DNA of 64,000 bases from Neoceratodus forsteri (Eukaryota > Chordata > Ceratodontiformes > Ceratodontidae), in contig CM057450.1 of NCBI GenBank assembly GCA_016271365.2, forward strand, positions 1,802,098,967 to 1,802,162,966, read 5' to 3'. Shown here piece by piece: positions 34,790-46,150 of this stretch. Each line of letters begins with the position of its first letter. Positions within the stretch are counted from its first letter, which is position 1. The position numbers and the translations under genes were made by a program. The notes below the pieces were generated by a model that did no database searches, had not been told where the DNA came from, and saw only the letters and a program-made list of their open reading frames with translations.

Positions 34790-36420
34790 GAGTCTCCAGT
34801 AGAGTAGCAGACGTCCTAGTAGCCGCCCGGTAGCCTTCCACTCAAGCCACGTATGCAATGAAGTGGAAGCAGTTAGCTATTTGGGCTGCCAAACATAATC
34901 TGGATCCTTTCACTTGTCCGGTGAGCCAGATCCTGGACTACCTGATATCTCTGTCTGATCGGGTCTCCAGTACTCCTCCCTCAAGGTGCACATTTTGGCT
35001 TTTCATGAGTCCATGGGTGACCATACTATACCTCAGCTGGATGTCTCCCTTACCTTTTTGAGGGGCATCTTGCATCTGAAACCCCCAATCCGTTCTCCTG
35101 TCCTGGCTTGGGATTTGAATTTTGTTTTGGAGAAATTGACCGTCTCCTTTTGAGCCAGCCGCAACCTGTGTGCTATGCTTTCTTTCCTGGAAAGTGTTAT
35201 TTTTAGTTGCTATTACTTCTGCTCAAAGAATTTCACTGCATCAGGCCCTCTGGTGTGAGGAGTCTTATTTGATTTTTCACAAAGACAGGGTGTCTTTGCG
35301 CACAAATCCTAAGTTTCTTCCTAAGGTGGTCTCTTAGTTTACACTGAGCCAATCTACCCACCTTCCTGTTTATTTTCACGAGCGTGGTGATTCACAAGAA
35401 GCACTGCTCCATACATTAGACATGCACAGAACTTTGAAGTACTACCTGCCGGTTTCTTTCATCTCCAGACTATCACCAGGATCCAACCATTCTTGATGCC
35501 CATAGACCTGGCTATGGTCATCCATGCCGTTATCATCAACAAACTTGATTACTGCAGTGCGCTATACCTAGGGCTGTTTGGAGAAATGATGCGTCGACTG
35601 CAGCTAGTGCAGAATGCTGTGCCAGGATTCTGATGGGTGCCTCTTTGAGGGATCGTGTCATTCCTGTTCTGCGCACTCTGCACTGGCTGCCTGTGAGTTT
35701 TCGCATTACCTTCAAGATCTGTTTGTTGACATACCAGACCTGACTACCTTGTAGAGCTCCTGGTGCCGTATCGGTCTCTCTTCCCCCTGTGCTCCGCCGA
35801 GGCTGGTTTGCTTGTGGTACCTTCTTCCTGCGTCTCAAGGATTGAGCAACAAAGCTTTTGGTACCTGCTGCACAAGCAATATGGAATTCTCTTCCACATT
35901 ACATCGTGCAGCCAACTCGGTGGAGGCCTTTAAAGCCTCCTTAAAAGCTTTTCTGTTTGAAAAAGCCTTTAGTTTTATTTAAATGTTTTATCTTAATTCT
36001 AGGGGGGTATTCTTTTTATTGTAAAGCGCTCTGAGCCCTTGGATAGGGCACTATAAAATATAAAATTTGCCTCGTCTTGCTTCGGATGAAGGACTGTAGA
36101 AAGTCGAAGCAGTTGTTTATTTCTTTTGCCCCAGGTAGAGAGGGCATTTCAGGTCCCTAAACAGTGTTTATAAAAATGGTTGGCAAACTGCATTGTGTTC
36201 TGCTACAAGTATGGCAAAGAATTGCCTGGAGCGGTCAAAGCTCATTCCACAAAGGGCATGGCTACCTCTGTGGCTTGCTTCCGAGGGTCTCAGCCACTGA
36301 CATCTGTGCAGCTGCCACCTGGAGTACTGTCCATACTTTCACCAAGCACTACAGTCTGGACATTGTCTCTAGAGCCCGTGCAGGATTTGGCAGGGCTGTG
36401 CTGCAGGGCCTCCTGTCTTA
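34790..36420 (+). pseudogene. DIRS-D tyrosine recombinase, interrupted
   Basis: DIRS elements integrate a circular DNA with a tyrosine recombinase instead of a DDE integrase. The N-terminal part reads VSSRVADVLVAAR (34790-34830) and TYAMKWKQLAIWAAKHNLDP. The middle continues to MHRTLKYYL near 35450, where an L2 end is inserted. It resumes near 36075 and shows the HxxR-like HSTKG (R to K, near 36247), then ATDICAAATWSTVHTFTKHY with the catalytic-Tyr-type HYSLD at 36350, ending at 36420. Frame breaks and the lost Arg indicate an inactive copy. Confidence 0.75.
35445..36070 (+). mobile_element. L2-like LINE 3' end inside the DIRS-D recombinase
   Basis: Coding blocks: LDYCSALYLGLFGEMMRRLQ (about 35550-35600), then an LRTLHWLPVSFRITFKICLL-like segment (35670-35725), the classic L2/CR1 ORF2 C-terminus. 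The 3' tail reads GTAAAGCGCTCTGAGCCCTT with a GCCCTTGGATAGGGC hairpin, then ACTATAAAATATAAAAT ending about 36065. No clean target duplication is visible. Confidence 0.75.
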
Positions 36421-36527
36421 AGTTTATGGCTGGCCTTCCTTCCAGATGGTCTGTTTGCACCTGTAACTGTCTGGGACTCATTTCTATGGTGTGACCTGAT
36501 GACTGAGATACCCCTGAAGAAGATAGA

Positions 36528-36934
36528 ACAGTTACATAAAAAAATGACAGTAACAGTAGATCTTCGGGAGGATCTCAGTCATCAGGTCTGCTTTCCCTCT
36601 CACCATCCACCTTTCAGGGCTCTTTACTGGAACTTGCTATTTGGTGTATCCAGCCTTTCTTATAGGCCTGGGCACCTCTCCTTCCCTCTCTCCTCAGTCC
36701 CCCATGGCTATAGCTATGCTTCCTTTGTCTCTGAGGGGGACTGAGGAGGAGCGGGCCACTCACACCTTTATAGGGTTGGTGAAGTTGACTGATATCAACA
36801 GTGTGGGCAGCCCCAGTTGTACTGCTGAAAACTTCCATAAATCCTGCTTCACGAAGGTGAAGTTCCTACAGTGTGACATGATGACTGAGATACCCTGCAG
36901 ATCTACTGTTATGGTAAGTTCTGATGTAACTGTT
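36528..36934. repeat. DIRS-D inverted terminal-site pair (ICR and right end)
   Basis: CAGTTACATAAA..CAGTAACAGTAGATCTTCGG (36528-36570) is the inverted, degraded partner of AGATCTACTGTTATGGTAAG plus TTCTGATGTAACTGTTC (36900-36934). A TATA-like CTATAAAGG lies between them on the minus strand (36766-36772), pointing against the element, as expected for a right inverted repeat. Confidence 0.75.
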
Positions 36935-36999
36935 CTTTCAATGTTTTATTGCCTTGATCCTGAATGTTATGGATACTGCACTTGAGATTTATTATATTC

Positions 37000-39450
37000 T
37001 ATGACACTGATGATACCTTTCCCTATTTCCATTATAGCATGGTTCACAGTGCCCCCTCCCCCAAGCATGGTGCACAGTGCCCCCCCCCCACCTTGCAGCA
37101 GTATCTAGACTGCAGGAGGCAACTGCAGAGGAGAGCTGCTCATGGATGCAGCATAGGAGCCGCCTGTGGCAATAAACAGCTGCAAGAGCTAACAAGCTCC
37201 AGAAATGCAGGATGTGGCAGCTGAGGTCAGAGCCTCTGTCAAGCAGTGGTTGGTTCAAGAGCCAGATCAATCTTCTTTAATAAATAGAACCATCTAAAAG
37301 TGCTGAAGTGGTGCCTCTGATGAAGAGTTAATATCAAGCACTGTGCAACTGTGAGTGCAGCATGTCTGTTTCTACCAATTACTTTAGTTGCAGCATTTAT
37401 CACAGTATCAGTGAAGTGTGGTGATTTGACTTTGAGTGCAGGTTTTCTGACCTTGTTGTGTACAGCTGGGCTGGCTGCCCGTTCCCACACAGCTCTTTAC
37501 CAATATTTTGTGGTTGCTTCGTTTGTAATGTTTGACCTTTCCAGTACCCTGGTATGGTGGATAGCACAGGGTCTTCCTCAATCTCGCCTCAGCAGAGTGT
37601 TGGAGGCTCTGGGGGTGGCTCCTCCTGGGCAGCTGGCTGAGCATCCCTCAGTCTGTCTGCCCTGGGCAGCAGATATCCCAAGTGGTGAGATCTAAGCTAT
37701 ATGATTAGTGTACACTGGTGGATACCTTGCTGTTGTGGCCTGGTGCCGCCTTGGCCCCAACACCATCCACGGTGACTGCAAGTGGGTGGTATCCACTGTG
37801 ATGTTGGGTCCCTCCTGGTACCATTCACGGTACTTGGAGAGGGACTGCACCAGTGCCATGCGGCATCCGTCCCCGCGGTGGAGGTGGTGATCTCACCCCA
37901 AGCAACCCTTGTGGCTTTGGGGATGTGGCACCACCACTGGTGTCAGTTCTGGGCCTGACACCAGACATGATGCCAGCGATGGTGCCATATTTAGGTTCAT
38001 CCCTGGTTCCGTGCCATTCACTGCACCAGGCCAGCTGTGGGGTGGAGACCGATTTGTAGATGCTGCTGGAACCAGCACCGCCCCAGTGCGCACTGTGTGG
38101 AGTCAGGAAGGAAACCTGCATTTAGGCCAGTCCCTGACCACAGGTCTGGTGCTAGAAGCAGTATCTGCTCGGAATCTGAGGAGGACTGGGGCATGAAGTT
38201 CTCTCTGAGCATGTCACCAGTGAGGACCAGAGCTGCCCCAAGGGGACTGAATGGTTCTGCTCTACTCACCTGGGCATTTCCCTCCATGGGTACCAATCTG
38301 ATTGTTCTCTTCTGTAGGCTGACCTTGTTTGGGCAGTCTTGCCAGGCCCTTCCCTTGGGTAAGATTTTCTGAGAACTCCTGCAACCTGGTATAGGCCCTA
38401 GAACCTCTGGCTGTTGTTTCCTCCTGTGAGTGAGTTTCCGGGGATCAAGGACTCTCTGAGGTCAGTCACCTGCAGCCAGCATGGAGATGTGCTGTTGTCC
38501 TTTACCAGTACCACACAAATGCTGAGCAGGTCCAGTTCCATCCCAGCTCCTTGGCACAACTCCATGTCGAGTGCCTCCTGTCCATCGGTGGCTCCTCTGA
38601 GAGCACAGAATTTCCCCTACAGCTGTCCTTGGCCTCTGAGTACTCCCTGTACCACTGATTCCTGGTGGACATGTTGTAAGCCCTGGACATTGCACTATTG
38701 CCACCAGCAATGCCTGGTCCCCGTACAGGTGGGACTTCTAGGAACTTTCAGCGATGACAACTGTGTCATTCCTCCTTGGCCCAGAGCCTTTGAGGAATGT
38801 TCTAAGACAGTATGGAGACATTCCTTTGCTCCTCTGCCAGCTCCAAGAGATGTCTACCAGCGGTATTGCACACTTGCATTCTCTGTGGGTAAGTGCCTCA
38901 CCCCACTTTAGGGATTCAGGTTATGCAGACCATGGCAGGGCCTCATCACCTAGTGCATGATAGACCTCCTGAAGCTGACTCTGCTCAGACTCACTCTTTG
39001 GACAGTAAGGTTTTTCCTCTGCTTGCATCATGATGTGCATTGCTGCACATCAGTCATACCTGGCAGCTTAGAGAAAGCATCTGTGGGCGCAGCTAGGATA
39101 GCTCCTAGTTGCCATGCCTCATTCATAGCTAGTCAGGCTGGACAGACACCAGGCAAGAGCATTGTATGGTGCTAATGAGGTGGCCTCCAGGCTGGTGGGA
39201 ACCGGAGTCTGCATTCATCAGACAGTGTGGCTTCACCTCTCTCGACTGACACCTGCGACCTGGTGAAAGGTGCTTACCTCCTAGTTCCAAGGTGTTAGTT
39301 TTTCTCCCTAAGGCCAGACTGGAGCTATTGGGGCACTGTCCTACTTGTCCATCTGACTCTGAGCGATCTTGGGTCTCGCTGGATCCATAAAGCCCCTGCC
39401 CTCAGGTATTCTCCTCCATGCACAAGGCTGAGGGTACCAGCACTCTAATT
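37000..39450 (+). pseudogene. DIRS gag-like remnant (element E)
   Basis: Pro/Ser-rich, low-complexity coding character with many frame breaks. ICSESEEDWGMKFSLSMSPV (about 38170-38215) resembles the acidic segment of DIRS gag. The block around 39170-39260 (ANEVASRLVGTGVCIHQTVW, then LHLSRLTPATW) matches the conserved DIRS gag region (compare AAYDSADSSARAAASGVCLR in element B at about 57920). No RT or recombinase follows; the copy stops near 39450 before the LINE-F region. Whether it belongs to D or to a separate copy is unclear. Confidence 0.5.
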
Positions 39451-39656
39451 ATTCTTTTGTACAGTTCCACAATTTATTGCTTGGTAATATTTAGTCCGTT
39501 TATTCTTAGCCGTAATTATCATGTTTATTTTCATTATACTTTTTCCATTCTGTGTATTTTATCATTTATATACATGGGGTAATGCTAGCTTCCGGTTTGC
39601 TGCTGAACCAATCAGTCCACTTCTGCACCCCTACAGGTTTTGCTTTCATGGATTGA

Positions 39657-39657
<1 letters not shown>

Positions 39658-39691
<34 letters not shown>
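39658..39691 (+). repeat. CA microsatellite
   Basis: An AC dinucleotide run of about 17 units. Confidence 0.95.
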
Positions 39692-40248
39692 ACTTTTGGT
39701 TGCTCTCATTGATCCTGTGACGATAGCAATTAGGTCTCCCCTGCTGCATTGTCCTTGTACCTGTATATTTTCAACTCACCCTTCAATTTATTCCTTTAAG
39801 GCTTTCTGGCTGCTGATTAAGCCTGTTATTCTACTCCATCTAAACCTCTCCCCTCTGTTGCTTGAGCCTCACCCTTTACTGTCTTTCTCTGCTACCTAAT
39901 AGTGCATCTAGCCTTGACCAGTCATGCCCTCCCTCACTTTTATTCTCCTCTCCTGTTCCTGTATCCTGTCTATGTATCTCCTCTTCTCCCTCTTTCCTTC
40001 TCCGTCCCGTCCTCCCTCTATACCACCTTAATGCTGTCCTGATGGTCACCTCTACTCCACTCTCGACATTCTATATTCAACCTTATTGCCTCCCAACCCT
40101 TCTGGTCTAATGTCCCTCCTCTGCTCATCCCTGGCAAATTTCTCCCAATTACCAAGTTCGCAAAAAAGCATTGCCACCCCACCACTTACTCCTTTCTGCT
40201 GTTACTAGTATCTCATGGCACCTAGGCCCCCTTACCCTTATGCACGCT

Positions 40249-40275
40249 GGTGTTATTGAACTGAACCCTGGTCCC
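40249..40275 (+). other. 2A-like motif GVIELNPGP near the N-terminus of LINE-F
   Basis: The frame reads LTLMHA-GVIELNPGP-YCSDPNW. The core [V/I]ExNPGP is intact but the canonical Asp is Val. The preceding residues are hydrophobic. It lies in the same relative place as the motif in LINE-M. Confidence 0.55.
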
Positions 40276-40430
40276 TACTGCTCAGATCCCAACTGGTCAA
40301 TTAGAAAGGGCTGCATATTGCTCATCTAAATATCCACAGCCTCATATGCAAGGCACCTTGTTTTCCGCTATTCTGCAGCTGTGTAGATTTCCATGGACTT
40401 TAATGTAAACCATGGAATAATTATTATGCA

Positions 40431-41612
40431 GTTTACATAAGCTGCAGAATAATAATTCCGTGGTTTACATAAACTGAGAAATATTGATCCGCAGTTTACA
40501 TAACTGAGGAATATTGTTCCTGAGTTTACATAAACTGAGGAATATTGTCCCCAGTTTACATAAACTGTAGAATACTGTGCCAGCCCAGTGGCGCTTGAGG
40601 GTTGAGATACCGGATGCCACACCTGCGCCACACCAGCAACCCTGGTTCGAGAACCAGCTAGGGCCGGGGTTGAGAGGGAGAGAGAGAGGATCAAGCATCT
40701 GGAGGACAGCCTCCTCTCTCTCGGGGGAGGGTCCAGTGTTCTATCCAGCTCCTCAGAGTGGCTCCTGGTGGAGACCAGAGTTATTGTAACACCTAGGGCA
40801 CTAGTAGAGGGATGCTGAGCCATGGCAGACATCCCTGCATCTTTGCACATCCAGGCTTGGCATGGGATGGGAGGGGAGGGCGAACATACAAAAAAAACTG
40901 CCTCCTGATAGATGAAGGAGGGTCCAGGGTGTTGGGTCCACGCACCAATGCCGGTTTCACCTAGCAGTTCCTCTGCTCTCCACCTCCTTGCAGCCCAACT
41001 AGATTATAGATAGAGTGCCAGGAGGCATGATCTGGTGGTCCCACATCGGGGGACTCAGAGCCGGGGGATCGGGTGGCTAGCGGGAGATGGGAGAGAGGCC
41101 CTGCCCAGAGGAGCGATCGGAGAGGCTTCAGGTGGTTGGGATCAGGACAGACACTGAGAGACCACTCCGGAAGGAGTACAGGCAGGTAAAGGTGACAAAG
41201 TTGTAAAAAAAAACAAAAAAAAACTGTAGAATACTGTTCCGCAGTTTACATAAACAGAGGAATATTGTTTTGCAGTTTACATAAATGGAGGAATACTGTT
41301 CCACAGTTTACATAAATGGAGGAATATTGTTCCACAATTTACATAAACTGAGGAATACTGTTCCGCAGTTTACATAAATGGAGGAATACTGTTCTGCAGG
41401 TTACATAAACTGAGGAACACTGTTCTGCAGTTTACATAAACAGAGGAATATTATTCCGCAGTTTACATAAATGGAGGAATATTGTTCTGCAGTTTACATA
41501 AACTGAGGAATACTGTTTCGTAGTTTATATAAACTGAAGAATATTGTTCTGCAGTTTACATAAACTGAGGAACAGTTTTCCGCAGTTTACGTAAACTGAG
41601 GAATACTTTTCA
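40431..41612 (+). repeat. 31-bp minisatellite, about 17 units, split by a SINE
   Basis: The unit resembles GTTTACATAAACTGAGGAAT followed by ATTGTTCYGCA. About five units precede the SINE at 40579 and about twelve follow it. The array opens with a hairpin whose 26-bp arms (40406-40431 and 40442-40467) differ at three positions. The units are contiguous without unique spacers. Confidence 0.9.
40579..41220 (+). mobile_element. tRNA-derived SINE, copy 5 (full length)
   Basis: It is flanked by a perfect 17-bp duplication, AAACTGTAGAATACTGT, at 40562-40578 and 41221-41237. The head has a GCCAGCCCAGTGGCGCTTGA block and the B box GGTTCGAGAACC near 40645. A GA-rich patch and a G+C-rich body follow, and it ends in an A-rich tail. 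This is the best-bounded copy of the family, 642 bp. Confidence 0.85.
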
Positions 41613-42090
41613 CCCATTATTTTTTCAAGTCTATTGCCTGACCACATTTATTTGGAGGTAACAAAATAAAAATAAATGATTGTTTCTTTATTATTTTTAC
41701 CTCTCTGTGTTACAGCTTCTTTATGCTTTATTGCATGTACCTGGCATTTAAATAAAACAATGATTTATTCTTTCAGTACGGTACACACAATTTTTGCTCA
41801 CCATTATCCAGTTAGGCTAACATCTCCTCCATCAATGTGGCTTTAGTTATCGCTCTCTGTGACCTCCACCCTGCATTAAGGACACTCCAACATACATGGC
41901 AGAACCACAAGACGAGGTCATATAGAGATCAGAATGAACCATCCGCCCAAAACTCAGCAGTCAAAGGCCCACTTAAATACTCGCACTCACCCTGCCAGCA
42001 GTTAGTGAGGCTTTGAGAAAAGTGCTCAGCCCCGTCGGCAAATATAGCTTCATAAGCAGTGATTGCAAATGTAAAAGCAATCAAAACTCT

Positions 42091-42412
42091 GTGTACATGG
42101 GATGTACATATCCAAAACTAATTTTCTTTATTAGTAAAATCACGCTACATTCCTAGCTTAAGCACACCATCTGATGAAAACCACTTTCACATTTTGAATA
42201 GTTTCTATTTGTTTACTTTTCTGACGGCGTAAATTTCATTCTGTGATTCTTCTGAAACACTGTGAGCGCAGTGGAGGGATTCTAGCTAAATATTTAAATA
42301 ATATAATAAGCACCATAATTTCCTGCTTTTAATTTATGGTGTGCTTAAGCCAGGCATGTATCCTGTGGTTTTATTAATAAAAGAAAATCGGTTTTGGAAC
42401 TGTATACATGCG
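42091..42412. repeat. Inverted repeat inside insertion G
   Basis: TCCAAAACTAATTTTCTTTA and CTTAAGCACACCAT (42111-42170) recur inverted as ATGGTGTGCTTAAG and TAAAAGAAAATCGGTTTTGG (42337-42397). The arms are about 75 bp with moderate mismatch. Confidence 0.7.
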
Positions 42413-42539
42413 CAACTCACCTTATTTATGTGCTGCAGAACTTTGCCCACCGCCGCAGAAGTAGGCCTAATGGTGCTGCAGAACTTCATATTCTCTGCCA
42501 CAGAAGTTAGGTCTGCTGTGCTGCAGAGAACAGGGGGCC

Positions 42540-44940
42540 TTGCTCATATGTAACCTAGCTGACCTTGAGGCTTGGGTAACTCTATACAATCCTGATATAC
42601 TATGTATCTCAGAAACCTGGGTAATGACATCCATTCCGGACTCCGCTTGCTCTCTACCCAACTACAGTCTCCTTCACCAGGACCGTCTCTCCCTTAAAAA
42701 AGGGGGGGGGTGGTGTAGCAACATTTTTAAAATCTCATCTAAACCTCTCCGCTATCCTTGCCACTCTTCTGTCTCACTGTGAGTTATAGCACTCTCTCCT
42801 CCTTCGCGGAGGCACAGAGAAACTCCATATTATATGTGCCTACAACCCCCCAGTAGGAGGCTCTGCTGGTCTAACCAAACTCCTCTCTTATGCTACTTCA
42901 GTTGCCAGCCATAATGATATCATCATTTTTGGGGACATTAACCTGGACTAGTCCAGCAAATCCCATAAAATCTGTAATTCTGTTGTTCAAGAGTATAACC
43001 TCCACCAACTTATCGCTCCTACCAGAACATCTGTGAACTCGGGCTCTAAAACATTAATTGATTGGATCCTAACAAAGAGGACTGAGAGGGCAGCTGGAGT
43101 AGGAATCCTCTAAGATGCTCTCTCTGACCATTCTCTCATTTTTTTGTATTTGGTGTGCCCATGCTTCATCTGCTCCCCCACCAAGAGTCATAATCTTCCA
43201 CGACTTCTCCAAACTCGATGCTACCCTGTTTCTTAATGATCTATCTATGGTTGACTAGTCCATCCTATATGCCTCCGATAATGCCTCCGAAGCCTTGATC
43301 TTTTCCTAGTACAGTTCTGTGCGTTACAGAACCAGCATGCTCCCACCATATCCTGTCAGATCCGTGGGCCCCCCACTAGGTAACTTAGCAAGGATCTCCT
43401 AGCCCAACTAAAGTCCCGAGATAGCTGTTGGTCTGTTTAAATCCTCTGGCCAACTGGCTGATCTGCAGGAATATTGATCAAAGAGAAACTCCTGTAAACA
43501 ATCTATTCACCTAGCCAAGAGTGTCTACTGTAAAAACTTACTAATCAGTGCTGCTGGTGACCCTAAAAAATTCTGGGCTCATATTAAGAATTTCATAGGG
43601 GCTAAGCATTCTCTGTTCTGCAACGACATGGTGCTTAATGGCATGCACTGTAACAATCCTGTCATAGTTGCCAACTCCTTTAATTTATACTTTGCTGATT
43701 TATTAACTCACACTGGTTCCTTTCCTGCCAGTAAATCTACCACCCTTGACCCTGCTCATCTCCCCCTTTGCACCTCTCATCATTTTCATTTTCGGGTTGT
43801 AACCAACAAGGAAGTCTATGGTCTTCTAAGGTCTGTCTCTGATAGCTGCAGCATTGGTGCTGATGGCCTTGAGCCTCAACTTCTCAAATTAGCTGCCCTC
43901 TTCTCGCACCACTGGCTAGAATTTTCAGTTTGTTGCTTTGCTCTAGGATTGTCCCTAGTATCTGGAAGACAGCCAGGATAGTCCCCATCTTTAAAGAAGG
44001 AGACCCTAAGTCAATCTTGAATTATAGACCTATTGCCATACTTCCTGTCCTTAGTAAACTATTAGAAAAATGTGTCTCCCTCCAAACGACTACTTTCTTT
44101 CATGATCATAATCTTCTTTCAGAGTCTCAACATGACTTTTGAAAGGGCCATAGTACAGCTACTGCTCTTCTCAAGTTCATGAATGACGTCAAAACTACTA
44201 TGGACTCTGGCCTCTTAACTGGAGCAGTCTTTATTGACCTTACCAAGGCCTTTGGCTTTACTTATGGCTAAAATTACTTTTCTTGTTTTTTCCCCAGAGG
44301 TGGTTGCATGGCATAGTAGCTACCTCTCTGACATACAGCAATGCATTAAATACTTCTCTGCCTCCACTGAGTTCTCCACCATCAACATTGGGGTACCTCA
44401 AGGCTCCATCCTTGGCACTCTTCTCTTTTCCATCTTCATCAATGGCATTTCTGCCAATGCCAGTCACTCTTCATCCCTTCTTTATGCTGACAATCTCATC
44501 CTCTACCACAGTGCTAAGGACATCACAGACCTTAAAGGGACAGTAAACATTGCAGGGGTCACTCAAATTGTGAAAGCCCATGAAAAGATATTTTGAGGCA
44601 CTGGACCTCCTTGTAGGTGTCAGGAGTCCTGAGTTATGAATACCTAAATCATCTGTAAATCAAAACAACACAGCAGCCATTTTAAAACAGGAAGTGATGT
44701 CACTGAGGGGCAAGTTGCATGTTGTTAATTGCAGCTTGCCCCTCAGTGACATCACTGTTGGCCTCATGATTCAATGAAATGGCTGCTGCCTTGTTTTGAT
44801 TTGCAGATGATTTAGGTATTTATACCTCAGGACTCCTGACACCTCAAGGTAAGCCCAATACCTCATTTGGAAGATCTTTTTGTGGGCTTTCACAATTTAA
44901 GTGAACTTCTGCAATGTTTACTGTCCTTTAATTCTACCTT
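42540..44940 (+). pseudogene. LINE-F endonuclease and RT, broken
   Basis: Endonuclease start: LADLEAWVTLYNPDILCISE and TWVMTSIPDSACSLPNYSLL (42550-42660). Later endonuclease blocks are in shifted frames to about 43400. Linker and RT: NSFNLYFADLLTHTGSF (43670), SIGADGLEPQLLKLAAL (43850), PIFKEGDPKSILNYRPIAIL with SKLLEK (43985-44070), VFIDLTKAFG (44230), GVPQGSILGTLLFSIFINGI (about 44390-44450) and the catalytic box YADN (44484), where the second Asp is replaced by Asn. The MITE at 44532-44931 interrupts the frame right after ITDL. Confidence 0.8.
44532..44931. mobile_element. T2/Kolobok-type MITE with TTAA target duplication
   Basis: The ends are TTAAAGGGACAGTAAACATT and, inverted, AATGTTTACTGTCCTTTAA. 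TTAA is the target (44532-44535 and 44928-44931). The TTAAAGGRR-type terminus is the hallmark of the Xenopus T2 family of the Kolobok superfamily, from memory. The element is palindromic along its length, with a perfect 21-bp central hairpin (about 44694-44714 against 44734-44754). Excising it with one TTAA returns the LINE-F reading frame. Confidence 0.85.
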
Positions 44941-46150
44941 CTCCTCAGACTTTTGCAGAATCCAAGACTGGCTTTCCAGGAATAGACTAGTACAGTACTC
45001 AACCCAAGTAAAACTCAAGCCATGCTCTTTGGGTCTGCCCCTAGACAGAAGAAATGCCACAACCAGCTACTGTAGCTGTCTTCTGCATTGATGGATCCAT
45101 TCTTAACAATGTTCAATCCTTTAAATATCCTGTTATCACCCTTGATCCCTTCCTTCAGCCGCCACATCTCCATCACCTATAAAGCCATAAATTCCAAAAC
45201 TGGTCTGGCCTATTTATTTTATTTAGTTTTTGTTGACCAGGTAAGTGCACTAGACAAATTCTGCCTATTTTCATGCACGACCTGGGGGCAGGGATACAGA
45301 TGAATGCTTACTGACTTTGAACCAGATTAAGCTGTTGGCAGTATTTTAATGAATGGGGGGAAATTCCACCAGGGAAATTCCTCTACTCTTTTCGAGAAGT
45401 GCTATGGGATCTTTAACATCCACCTAAACTACACCAGAACAGGCAGATGGGACCTCGTTTAACATTTCATCCGAAAGACGTCACATCAGGAATGCAGCAC
45501 CCCCCTCATGCTGCACGGCAGTGTCAGTATTGGGATATTAACCCAAGTGCCTGTTGTGGGGCTAGAACCCACAGCCTTCTGATCTCCCCGCCTCAGAGGC
45601 AAGTGTGCTACCTGCTGAGCCACTGACACCATAGAACCAGACATGCTCTTACACCCTCTGCCCGTGTTGCCATAGCCCAGGGCATACTTCTGCCAGCCCT
45701 TACATATGGCTGAGTTGCTTATGCCGGTGCCTCTAAAGCAAGTCTGTTCAAATGAAACACCACTTATTATAATATATGCCGTCTTGCACTGGCTTCACAT
45801 CATTGAACCCATCACTGCCGTTTCTACAGCAGCCTTCATTGGCTCTCACCCATGGCCCACCGTCTCTATACACTTGATGTCCTAACAGATAATATCTCTC
45901 AATCCGGTGTTTCCCCTGCTGTAGCTCAATTACTGATTCCTCAAACCCTCCCACTGTGCCCTCCGATCTGGTGATCAGATGCTGTTCCAAGTACCCAGAT
46001 GCAAAACAGCCATGGGTGCCCAACTTTCTCTCACCTTGCACCTGTACACTGAAACTCCTTACTTTCAAATATCCACCTCACCTCTACGCACACCAGCTTT
46101 AAACACAGCCTCAGAGGTCATCTGCTACAATCAGACCTCTGCTCCTGCTT
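44940..46150 (+). pseudogene. LINE-F C-terminal coding part
   Basis: Coding continues with CRIQDWLSRNRL (about 44957-44992) and VKLKPCSLGLPLDRRNA. The V-SINE-like element lies at 45211-45632. Beyond it come YNICRLALASHH and LHWLSPMAHRLYTLDVLTDN (about 45770-45900), the L2/CR1 C-terminal pattern. Stops are present. Confidence 0.65.
45211..45632 (-). mobile_element. V-SINE-like tRNA-derived SINE, copy 1
   Basis: The minus-strand head holds the A box TGGCTCAGCAGG (complement of 45611-45622) and the B box GGTTCTAGCCCC (complement of about 45558-45569). The central segment (45400-45500, e.g. complement of GGGATCTTTAACATCCACCT) is a block I recall as strongly conserved among V-SINE-type elements of fishes and lungfish. 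The tail is at the low-coordinate end (complement of TATTTATTTTATTTAG). Confidence 0.8.

Larger units (their letters stand above)
34205..36934 (+). mobile_element. DIRS retrotransposon D, 5'-truncated
   Basis: Read on plus: RNase H tail (34205-34640), tyrosine recombinase (34790-36420, split by an L2 3' end), internal complementary region (36528-36590) and right terminal repeat ending at 36934. Its terminal motif (TACTGTTATGGTAAGTTCT) matches those of the minus-strand DIRS cluster at 54-61 kb. The 5' half was lost at the junction near 34200. Confidence 0.8.
40372..42535. mobile_element. Repeat-rich insertion G in LINE-F
   Basis: LINE-F coding sequence stops near 40370 and resumes near 42540. 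The left end has TTCTGCAGCTGTGTAGAT and the right end, inverted, TCTCTGCAGCACAGCAGACC, which may be degenerate terminal inverted repeats. It contains a hairpin, a 31-bp minisatellite, a SINE and an internal inverted repeat (42091-42170 with 42335-42412). No transposase is seen. A target duplication is not clear, so the class is undetermined. Confidence 0.5.

Noticed and set aside
40431..41612. CRISPR-like regular repeats
   Set aside because: The 31-bp units are directly contiguous with no unique spacers, in vertebrate DNA. It is a minisatellite.
44694..44754. microRNA-like hairpin
   Set aside because: The 21-bp perfect stem is the centre of the T2-type MITE. Small-RNA processing is possible but nothing in the sequence supports it specifically.
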